NCBI RefSeq assembly: GCF_000485595.1
Contig: NW_014577881.1
Coordinates: 75,268-115,062, forward strand
DNA length: 39,795 nt
Direction: 5' to 3'
Source of the DNA: Priapulus caudatus
Taxonomy: Eukaryota; Priapulida; Priapulimorpha; Priapulimorphida; Priapulidae
The notes beneath the pieces are model-generated. The model did no database searches and was not told the DNA's origin. It saw only the letters and a list, made by a program, of their open reading frames with translations. Position numbers and translations under genes: made by a program. Positions 24,754 through 36,100 of the stretch are shown one piece after another; the first letter of the stretch is position 1; the number at the start of each line of letters is the position of its first letter.

Positions 24754-26227
24754 TGTCTGTGTGTGTCTGTGTGTGTCTGCGTGTGTGTGTGTGTGTGTGT
24801 GTGTTGCGTGTGTGTGCGTGTGTGTGTGGTGCGTGGTGCGTGCGTGCGTGCGTGTGGGGCAGCGTGCATGTGTGTGACAATTAAACACCATGACCTTTCG
24901 CGTGTTGCAGCGAGGAACAATTGAACATCATGACCTTTCTCGCGTCTGTTGCAGCGGCGAACAATTGAACATCACTAAGCAGCTACCTATGGCGAGCATG
25001 CGGACGCGTTACCTCGGCCTTCTCTCCGACCTTCACCCGAGCCGCGAGCACTGCGTGAAGGGCGTTCACTTGTCGTATGCACGTCTGCGTGCGCGCCGCC
25101 ACCATGAGGTCGTGCTCAAGGTCGCCTCCTACCTGCGCCGGCGCGACCTGGTGAGAGTCATGGACGCGACGTTCGATGTGGCAGTTCCCGGTTTAGGCGG
25201 GATGGGTCGGGAGTCGTGGAAATGATTCCGATTAAGAAGTGAACATCGAACAACGCGCGGTCAACACGTAATAATGTGCGGTGAACATATAATAACGTGT
25301 AGTGAACACTGAACAACTGTGCGGTGAACACATAATAACGTGTAGTGGACACATAACAATGTGCAGTGAACATATATAATAATGTGTAGTGAACACCGAA
25401 CAACTGTGCGGTGAACACATAATAACGTGCAGTGAACACATAACAATATGCAGTGAACATATAATAACGTGTAGTGAACACATAACAATGTGCAGTGAAC
25501 ATAAAATAATGTGCATTATCGAATCATGATGGTGGCACAAGCTTTAATGTGCACCTAGGCATTAGGATATCTTTACGGTAATTTTGAAGTCCAGCTATGT
25601 AATACTATTGATCAATTTATGGTGTTAACGATGTTCTTATGTCTGTTTCAGGCAGCTATTGCCAGACTAGAGGACAGTGTGGAGCTGGTAATACTCCCAA
25701 ACTGTGACCTGACCCAGTCTTTAGGCATGTATACCCATGACTGTAGTAACATGAGCAACTTCATACTGTTATGTAATACAAACATGTACATTAAGTCATT
25801 ACTACTGTACATTATAAGAGTCACTCAAGGGAAGCCCGTAAAAATGTCCTTTATAGACTGGTGTCTGTTCTGTGGAGGTGGTACTGCTAAAAATGTCCTT
25901 TGTAGACAGGTGTTTGTTCTATAGAGGGATTCGCTAACGATTATCTTAATAATCACTAATTAAACTAATTTTAAATGATGAATTTAATCGAAAAAAAATA
26001 AAAATTAAATTAAATAATGATTCGCACGTTACCGATTCGAGTCGATCGCGCTCCTAATCGTCGTCGTCTCGAGCGTTGACGCGTTACGTGTGATGTCACA
26101 ACCCTCGCGTGCGACCGGTGTCTCCATCTGCAGGTCTGCCCGCGAACGGAGGTGGAGAGCTTCACTGCGTCTTCACGTCGCCACGCAGTCTGACCGAGCG
26201 AGCCGACCTTCTACGAGGTGCGTCTGC

Positions 26228-26260
<33 letters not shown>

Positions 26261-27117
26261 GATCAAAGTTAGAAGAAATCGATAAGGGGCAGAAGAATGC
26301 TACGGCGGGTACGTCATGCGGCTGGCTAAACTCGGCAGACGAACGGCAGATCGATTAATCAATCAATCGATTGATCGATCACTCGATTGATCGATGTGCT
26401 GTTCGTCTGCCAGCTTTGAGTTTAGCCAGAGTTTAGGATGTCTCCCAACGTACCTGCCGTAGCATTCTTCCGCCTTCTTGTCGATTTCTTCTGACTTTGA
26501 TAGCAGCCGAATTTTATCGTCTGCCGCCGGCGAAATCTCGATTCACGGCGTGCGTTTCTCCCGTTGCAGTTTCCACCTCCGAACGTCTGGACCGAACAGC
26601 AGGAGATCTGAGCTGTAGCGGTAAGGCGCTCACGCATTTTTAGCGGTGTCACATATTCTGCATTTTTCGGCGTGTGTAGCGGTATTTCGGTGTGCTTTCG
26701 GTGTTGGCATTCGGCTGCATAGCGGTAGCGGATGGTTTTGGTATTGTAGTCTGTAACGTGCGTACCGTAGTCAGTAACGTATGCATGTCAACAGTTGTTC
26801 GGAATGAGTAAATCATTGTCATGCTTGCTGCTTTCAGTCAGTCTTGTTGCTTTTGCTGAGCTGTGCGGTAGTGGTGGTAGTGGTGGTGGTGGTGGTGGTA
26901 GCATGATGCATGTGTTTCAGGGTGTACGTCGTCTGCGTCCGTCTGTAGCGCACCAAAACCCCAGATCACATTGTCAGTCCTGCAAAGGTGCTTTGAGTGG
27001 CAGCGTCGCATGACAGGCATGTGCTGAGTGCTTCGACTTTCGGTGTTTTCGTCGCGATTTCCTTTCTTTTGCAGTGTGCTCTCTCAGTTTTATCTCCTTC
27101 CCACAATTCGTCACTTC

Positions 27118-27162
<45 letters not shown>

Positions 27163-27241
27163 CCTCCCTCCCTCCTTCTCTCTCTTATCTCTCTCTCTCT
27201 TATCTCTCTCTCTCTCTTTCTCTCTGACTCTATCACTCTCT

Positions 27242-27272
<31 letters not shown>

Positions 27273-27284
27273 TTTGCTCTCTCC

Positions 27285-27327
<43 letters not shown>

Positions 27328-30110
27328 CCCTCTCTCTCTCTTTCTTTCTTTTTTCTCTCTCTCTCTCTCTTTCTTTCTCTCCCTCTCTCTTTCTCTCCCT
27401 TTCTTCCTTTCTCTCGCTCCCTCTCTTTCTCTCCTCTCTCTCTCTCTCTCTTTCTTTTTGTCTCCCTCTTTCTCTCTATCTTACACGCATGGAATTGTCT
27501 GTTAGTTGTATATCAGAATGATGGAATGATCAGCATTAGAATAGTTTACTTGTTTTTTTTCCGATTACTCTTATTATTGATAAAAAAGGAGGAATTTAAT
27601 TAATTAAGTGATTATACCTAAGTAATAATTTAATTACACCTGAATGTATATATATATAATACTGTCAAATGCATAGCTGTGAGCATTAAAGTAGTGATTT
27701 GTAATCATATGAAAATATATATTATACATATTATATATGCAGAGATTAAATGTCTAGGAGGATAACAGAGTGTCTATAACATGTATGCATGTAGTTGATC
27801 AGCAATGAAAGTGTCACAATTTCGTCTGTAGCCCGTAGCGACGCAGAGGTCGTCCCTCCTAGCTTTGCGGCGACGTCGGAACATGAATACAACCGTGGAT
27901 TCAAGTCTGACGTGCCGTCACAAGCGAAGGTAACTTTGGCGCTTCTATTTTATTTTATATCTTTATTTATCATACGGGTATTTTTATTTTCGAATTCCCC
28001 GCGCCGTTGTCGGAGATGGGTCGGGTCCGTTTGACTGGTCTACTGGATTGTGTAGCCGGTCGATCGCCCTGCACTGCTGTACGGGAAATTCCCCTGCCGT
28101 GTGTGATACGTTCGCATGTTTGTGCGTGACTTCGGCGATCTTTTCTGGCCCACTATTTCAAAGAGAGACATCTGCAGCGATCGTATATCTTGTGCATCAT
28201 ACGCCGATATAGCTACAGGTCTTATCTCGATGTTATATATCATCAGATAGATAGATACATTATGTTTATTTTATAGTATTATATTAGATATTATGTATAG
28301 TATATTATTATATTTAGATTATAGACTACAGCTGTTATCCTATCTCATCACGATGTACATGTTACATGTGTAATAAGCATCGTACGACATTGTAATCATT
28401 ATATGTCATACTATGTAATCATGTCATACGTTTACATCGTATGGCGATATAGCTACAGATCTTATCTCGATGTTAGATATCATGAGCCAGATAAATATAT
28501 CATATTTATATATATTAATTCATTAGATATTATATATAGTATATATTTATATATAGATTATAAACTACAGATATTATCAGACAGATAGACTTATTATATT
28601 TAGATTATATTCGTTTATTAGATATTATATATGTAGTATATTATAATAATATTAGATTTAGATTATAGGCTAAAAATATTATCCTATCTCTCGTTACATA
28701 TCTAATAATGTATACTCGATAATACATCTCTACTTGATAGTACATCTCTAATATACTCGATCCTATATCTCATTACAGATCTTGCCGCTGAAAGTGCAGC
28801 GTTCGTTCGATGTGCAGCCGCAGGTCCAGAAGTACTTTCTGCAGCAGCAGCGACTTCAGGTCGCCGCGACGACGACCCCCGCTGACCTCGCGACGAGCGA
28901 TCGTCCGGCAGCAGAGACGCCGGCGGTCGCAGCGTTCTCCGGAGTGCCCGTCATTGTCGTTCACACGCCGGACGATGCATCCTCCGGATTCCAGGCATTG
29001 GACGATCCTTCCGGTGAATTCCAGATGACGGATAATCCTTCCGGTGGATTCCAGGCAGCAGGCGATCCCTCCGGTGGATTCCGGATGGCGGATAATCCCT
29101 CCGGTGGATTCCGAGTTGTGGATAATTCCTCCGGTGGATTCCAGGCAGCAGGCGATCCCTCCGGCGGATTCCGGATGGCGGACGATCCCTCCGGTGTATT
29201 CCAGGCTGTAGAAGGTCCCTCCGGTAAATTCCAGGTGGTTGGCGGCGATCCCTCCAGTGAGATTATTGGACAGTCTGAAAACACCGCGGTGGACGTCAAC
29301 ACGTCGTTTCACGGCGGCAGCGGAGGAGGAGGAGATGGAGGAGGAGGAGGAGGAGGAGGAAGAGGAGGAGGCTGGCGCACGGCGACACGCCTCTCCCCGA
29401 GCGAGTTCGAGCGCTCCGTCGCCGAGGAGCTGGGACACGAGGCGCTGCTAGAGGGCAGCACCGGCGGCGAGAGCGACGGCGACGCGCCCTCTCCTCCGGT
29501 CGCCGCGGCGACGGACGCGCGCGCGACGCCGACGGAGCAGCCGGGTTCCTTCTCCCCCGCAGACTCCTCCTCGGCGTCCGGCAGTAGCAGCAGCCCCGAG
29601 CCGCCGCCGTGGAGAAGCCCGTCTCCTCCTCCGCCGGGGGAGGGGGAGAGGATGGCCGACGAGAAGAGGAAGACTCGTGGGAGAAGCTACGGCGAGAGCG
29701 CGGCGTCGGACGGGCGCCGGCGGCGCCGGAGGAGGAAGCGAGGCCAGCACGCCGAGTACGAACCTCTCCCAGTCGTCGCCGCCGAGAGGGAGGAGACAGG
29801 GGGCGCCCCCGCTGCCGTCGCCGCGGACAACGACGACGACGACGACGACGAACCGGAGGTGGCGTTCCGGCCGCCGATCTACGTCGCGGCGGGGCTGCGC
29901 TGGCGGCTGCGGCGCGTGAGCGGGGTCGCTGCAGCGGCGGGGTCGTGCGGGGTCGCGGCGACGGCGGCGTGCGTCGTCGGCGGCGACCCGCGACAGTGCG
30001 CGCGCGACGCCGTGTCGCGACGCGCCTGCAGCGTGTTCGACATGGTCGGCTCGCAGAACGCGCTGGGGGTCAGCCTCGACCACCGGCTCCCCGGCCTCGA
30101 CATCATGCAA

Positions 30111-30142
<32 letters not shown>

Positions 30143-33100
30143 AACGACGCCCTCTGACCCCAGCGATGCTGCGGCGGCAGCGACGACGACGACCTCGCCG
30201 CCCCTGCCGACGACGCCGGTAACGCCGGCGACCCCGGTAACGCCGGCGACCCCGGTAACGCCGTCGAGGCGTCTCGCCGACCCCATCGTGATGCAGTTCC
30301 TGCGCGAGAACATCGACTCGGACGAGGGAGAGGCGTCGCCGACGAGCGATGGGGAGGTCGGGGAGGTCAGGTTGCAGGCCGAGGGCCGCGATTGGCCGAC
30401 GATGACGTCGCCCGCGGCCGAGAGCCGCGATCGACCGGCGATGACGTCGCCCGCGGCCGAGAGCCGCGATTGGCCGGCGATGACGTCGCCCGCGGCCGAG
30501 AGCCGCGATCGGCCGACGATGACGTCGCCCGCGGCCGAGAGCCGCGATCGGCCGTCGTGGATGTCGCGTCCCGAACGTGCCGTCGCGCGCGAGAACGCGT
30601 CGATCGAGAGAGGCGGAGAGGCGGCGCGCGCGGGATCGCCGATTAACGAACGGGGGTGGAGAGGCTCGTCGTCGTCGTTCGCGACGGATGCGACCGCTAC
30701 TCTCCCCATCCTCTCCGCCGCCGCCGGGATCGCGGACCGGTCGCTCGCCTCGTCGCCGACGCCGGCTTCCATCCGGGATGCGTTGCGCAGCATCCGCGAG
30801 CGTTTCGCCATGCGGAGCCGGCAGCCAGACCTCACTCCCCCTTACCTCGCGCCGCCAGGACAACGCTCGCCGCCCCACGTCGCGTCGTCTCCCGCGTCTG
30901 ACGACAACCAGGTGGCGCCGCACGGCGCCGACCGCGACGCGGAGGAGCCGCGGCGGCGCCCCCTGTTGCCGACGCCGGAGAGCGACGGGTTGCGCGTCCG
31001 CCAGCAGGTGTCGCCGCGCGGCGGGCGCTCGCCGGAGGGCGCCGCGCGGCGCATCCCCGTGCTCGTTCCGATCTCGCCGTCCGTCGCCCAGGAGGTCGCG
31101 GGGTCGCCGCAGGGCGGGAACACTGCGCGCATACCCGTGCGCATGTCCCCCATGCTAGAGGCGGCGGCGGCGGCGCCCGACTTCGCGCCGACCTGGCAGA
31201 GGAGGGACGCCGTCGACTCGGTGCGCGCGTCGGCGCCCCCTGGAGGCGGGGACGAGCGCGGCGTCGGGGCGAGGCAGGGCGGGGCGGGGTGGCCTCGCGG
31301 GTCCGTCGCGGCTCCCGTTGCCGTCGTGCGCGAGATCGCGACGGCGCCGCCGCTGCCGTCCTCGTCCCCGCCATCGCTTCCTCTGCCTCCGTTGCCGACG
31401 GCGACCGAGCGCGTGTGGAGCTTCGGCGTGCCCGGCGTCGCGCGGCTACCTGTCCCAGGCGTGCCCGCGCACGACTTCCTCGGTCTTGCTCTCTCTCACG
31501 CCGCCGTGCGGCCCGGCTTTCCTCACGGTGGCGGCCGTCCTGCCCCCGCCATCGTTAACTGGGGAAACAGTCCTCCTCCGCCGCCGCCGCCGCCGCCGCC
31601 GGGGGAGATGATGCAGCAAGCGCAGTTTGCCGATTGGGAACAAAGGAGAGCACCTCTTCCTCCGATGCCACGTCTCTTGCCGCCTGCGGGAAACTGGCAG
31701 GACTGCGCGACTAACGAAATCGGGCAGACGAATCGGACTCTCTTGTCATCTGACGGTTGGCAGCAGGGCAGGCTCGTGCCAGAGCGTGCCGCACTCGAAC
31801 AAGCGCGCGTTCTGCCGTCGGGCCCAGCGCCGGCGTGCCCGCCTATTACTGCTACAGCGACGGACCCAGCATTCGCCCAGTCTCTCACACCCAGAGATAT
31901 ACCGCTACCTACTAGCAGCATGGCAACGTCGCAACACCGCGGCCTGCAGCGCTCGTTTCAGTCGAACGCTGGTAATGTAGCTAATGCTAGCAGTGACGTG
32001 CTCATGCAAACCGTCGGCAGTTATTCAAACAGTCCCGGAGATGGTTCCAACAGACAACTAAACATTATTGTAGAAAGTTCTGCGTGGGTACCCGATGGCC
32101 GGGAATCGTACCGAGGGTCTCACAGTCCCCGAGTTAATTCCAGAAGGTCCAGCAGTCCCCGTAAAAATTTCAGGTCTAACAGTCCCCAAGGACATTCCAG
32201 AAGGTCCAGCAGTCCTTGGAGAAATTCCAGAAGGTCCGGCAGTCCCTGGAGAAATTCCAGAAGGTCCAGGAGTCCCCGGAAAAATTCCAGAAGGTCCGGC
32301 AGTCCCCACAGAAATTCCAAAAGGTCCAGAAGTCCCCGAAGAAATTCCGGAAGGTCCGGCAGTCCCCGGACAAAATCCAAAAGGTCCGGTAGTCCCCGAA
32401 GCAATTCCAAAAGGTTCGGCGGTCCCCGAAAAAATACCAGAGGGTCCAGCAGCCCCGTGGGAAGTCGCCGAAGATCAGGCAGCCCCACGCGATCCGCCAG
32501 GGGGTCGAATAGCCCCAGGGGGAGTAAGCCGAGTATCACGGGAGAACGTTCCGGAAGGCTGCAGAGCCCCCGAGGAAGTAGCAGACGATCGAACACCCCC
32601 AGGGAAGATTCCGCCAAGTCGAGCAGCCCCGGCAGAAGTTTGCGAAGCTCCAAGAGTCCTAGAGGAAGCCTCCGAAGGTCGCGCAGTCCTGCGCGAAGGT
32701 CACGGAAGTTGAGCAGTGCGTCGGGAAGGTCTGAGGAGGAGGCCACGTCCAGTGGAGCCGATGGGCCGTCCAAAAGCCCCAGTCAAGGCGGGAAGCGGCT
32801 GGCGCAAGACACAGAGAAGAGCGGTTCGTGTAGAGGAGAAGGATCCCCACGCGGGAATGAATTATGTACTAAGGACGCAAAATTACTTAATTCCTCCACT
32901 AGATGTCAGCAGGTGCCGCATCAACCCCCAGCCACTGACGCTGCAGATGAAAACAGAAATGGTGGAAGTTTGACTACTTCAAGAAAAAGTTCTCTCGGTG
33001 TCATGAATTTCTACCGTAACGATATGGTTTCGGTAAGTATTTGGAAACCTGAACTAAGCTGAAACATCGTACTTGTAGTTTAGCTAATGCATTGTGTGGT

Positions 33101-36100
33101 TACTAAAGTGTTTTTTTTGTAACTGCGTTTTTTATTGTTTACTACAGCCGCTGGGTCTTTTCTTGAGCTTTGGAATTGGCGTTTGTTTTGATTCTGTTTA
33201 TTTTGGTAATTTTCTGCCCAGCGAGCTGGATCAATACAGCAAAAAGTGAAGAAAAAAAAACTTATTTATATTGTGGTTTATATACATTTGCACTCCAGTA
33301 CACTGTTGTCAACAATCCTGTAACATTTAGTTTTAACACAAATTCACTTATTTCACGATAACTGATAAGGGACCACAGTAGTAGAGTAGTCAGTACTAGT
33401 AGTAGTAGTAGTAATAATAGCTCTAGTAACTATTGCCCGCGTACGTTTGCCGCTGGCAACTGTCCGCGGGTTATAGTTACTAGGGTTCAAGGATAGAGAA
33501 CATGGGTCCCAATAAAACCAATGTCGTCATGTATTTTCGAGTAAAATGAACATACAATCGTGACTCATACATATACTATAGCCCATAGCAAGCAATTAAT
33601 GTCGGGAACATAATATCAAATCGTCGAGGTTTTTAACTAGTTGAGAAACAATCTTATCAGGTAAGAATTTGACGATACGTTTAGTCCTGTTAGTTCTTAC
33701 TTTTAATGTAAAAAAATGGCAACAAAAATTTTACAAATTTTACCATAGAAAATACGTGACGTAGACAATTTAAGGAAACTGCACATGCCGTGCTTGGTAA
33801 TATACACATCTAACAGCGCCGTGTAAAAATTCCTTAAATTGTGCTTAAGAAAATTGTGCTTGACGCTGACCAAATCGCTTTATTCTTCCAACAGCGACAC
33901 GCAGCGACGGACGTGCTTCCGCTCGCGCGAAAGCCATAAAAAAATAATTGCTTCTAATTGTAGCGCAGGTCGCTGTCGGAAACCGACCCCCGCGCCGGCG
34001 TCGTCGAGACCGATCCCTCTCCAGGCTCCTCTCTCGAGCCTTCTCTCGTCGAGGGGTCGAGCCACCCGTCGCCCTTCCACCGGGGCGGGGCCGCCGCCGG
34101 CAGGCGCGGCGGCACGTGGTCGCCCGTCCCTCGGCTCACAGGCGCGGGACGCGGGCGCGTCGCGTTCTCGATCCGCGGGGGCGCCACCGCAGGGCCAGAT
34201 TGGCGGCGGCCGGCGGGTCCTCGGTGGGGAAACCACGTACATCAGAGGAGCGGTAAAGTATTAGGTGGGCGAATCTACGACAGCATGCGCTCTCCTGTGA
34301 CGTGCCAGCATGTGCGTGCTTGTGGCAGTCGCTTCCTAGCTTGTTGCCGATAGAAAAAGGCGTCAAAGCTTTTCGTAGTGGTAGGCCAGCATGTATGTGC
34401 GTGCTTTTGACAGACAGTGACTTGCTTCCATTGCCGATAGATAGAGTCAGCAAAGCTTGTTGTGGTGGTGGTCGTCGTCATCATGGTGGTGGTCATCGTC
34501 GTCGTCATCGTGGTGGTGGTGGTGGTGGTCATCGTCGTCGTCATCGTGGTGGTGGTGTTGGTCGTCGTCATCATCGTTGTGGTGGTGGTGGTGGTGGTGG
34601 TGGTGGTGGTGGTCGTAGTGGTCGTCATCGTTGTGGCGGTGGTGTTTTCTGTTTGTCTCTCAGTAGGGCCACAATTTAAAAAAACTTTGTTTGCCCTCAC
34701 CCGACCCAGGCTGAAAAGTTTGGGTGGGTAGGTAGGCTTCTTCTCTTTTTTTTAGTGTTTTTTTTTTTACAAATTCAGCATGGTGTCTACATGGAATGTT
34801 TGTTTTGCTTGGTAAATATAATGTATTGCCTACAGATTTATATAATGTTCAGCGATACAATTTGTAAAAAAAAAAGGATGGGAAAGATCAATAAAAAATT
34901 TTGAGTCGGCCCCTTTTTGGAGGGTCGGTCGGGTGAGGGCAAACAAACAATATTTTTATTATGGCCTAGCTAGTGCATGGAGCGTTGACGGTGATGGTGT
35001 GGTTTTGCCGTGGTTGTATCGTAGTCGCTATCGCAGAGAGCACGGCTTGCAGTGGTGGTGCTTTAAAACAATCTGCATTTTTCTCATGTAGTTCGCAGCC
35101 TTCCACCTTCTCACTCGCACATTTTGGCCTCTTATCTTCTAAGGTTTTCACTGCACTCGGAACCCGTCGTACGACGTTGGTACGTCGTAATGAGAGTTAT
35201 CGCACGGGGGGTCAACTGGACAGAATGCGCTTACTCGTTTGCCATTTGTTCTCTATGCCACGTGGTGCCACTATGCTATGTGGAATGCCACCCTAGTTGC
35301 CTAGATCTAGATTGCCTGATAGTAAGTTTTGTCTGGCTAGAATATTGCTTCTGGCCGTAGGGGCTGTCGTAGTGCTTGAAAGCACGCATAATCGATATTC
35401 TGTGTACCTGCCTGCTCGTAGAGACCCTTTAACACGCTCTCGTTCGAACGTCAACGCGTCGTTTCCGCGGCGGCGGTGATATTCACCGTGACCTCTCCCA
35501 CTAAAGTGAAGTTTTCTGACTGAACGCTGTCTGTTTGAAACTGATTGTCGATTCCGGCCGGGCGACGTAGTGGGCACCGGTCCGTCTCGAGGGCCTGCAT
35601 GTGTGGCACAACGTACATTGCGAGTGCATGTACGTGGTACGCATATGTACGTGGCACGCATATGTACGTGGCACGCATATGTACGTACGTGGCACGCGTA
35701 CTTACGTGGCACGCGCACGTACATACGTGGCACGCATATGTACGTACGTGGCACGCGTACTTACGTGGGATGCGCACGTACGTACATGGCACGCATATGT
35801 GCGTACGTGGCACGCGTTCTTACGTGGGACGCGCACGTACATACGTGGCAAGCACATGTACGTACGTGGCACGCGTACTTGCGTACATACGTGGCACGCA
35901 CATGTATGTACGTGGCACGCGTACTTACGTACATACGTGGCATGCACGCGTAAGTACGAGGAACGTGCGCGTACGTACGTGGGGCACAACGAACGTCTCG
36001 TGTTGCAGAGGGCCGCAAGAGAGCCGTGCCGGAGTAACCGGCGCTACCACCCGTACCTGTTTTGGCGCAACACGCCGAAGGACTCGCCCTACCAACCCTA

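Noticed and set aside
24458-24924. Several open frames of 80-140 codons on both strands
   Set aside because: Cys/Val or Thr/His repeats from the (GT)n/(GTGC)n microsatellite.
25240-25516. CRISPR-like array
   Set aside because: Direct ~21-bp repeats without unique spacers, in an intron of a eukaryotic gene; it is a minisatellite.
27028-27603. 191-codon + strand open frame
   Set aside because: Ser/Leu artefact of the (CT)n tract.
29448-30923. 491-codon open frame on the minus strand inside exon 13
   Set aside because: Arg-rich shadow of a GC-rich, CpG-dense coding exon; no motifs, no splice context, and the + frame is continuous for 1,418 codons.
35293-36018. Overlapping open frames up to 241 codons around the ACGTAC minisatellite
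   Set aside because: Repeat artefacts; only the part after 36009 in one frame is protein-like.
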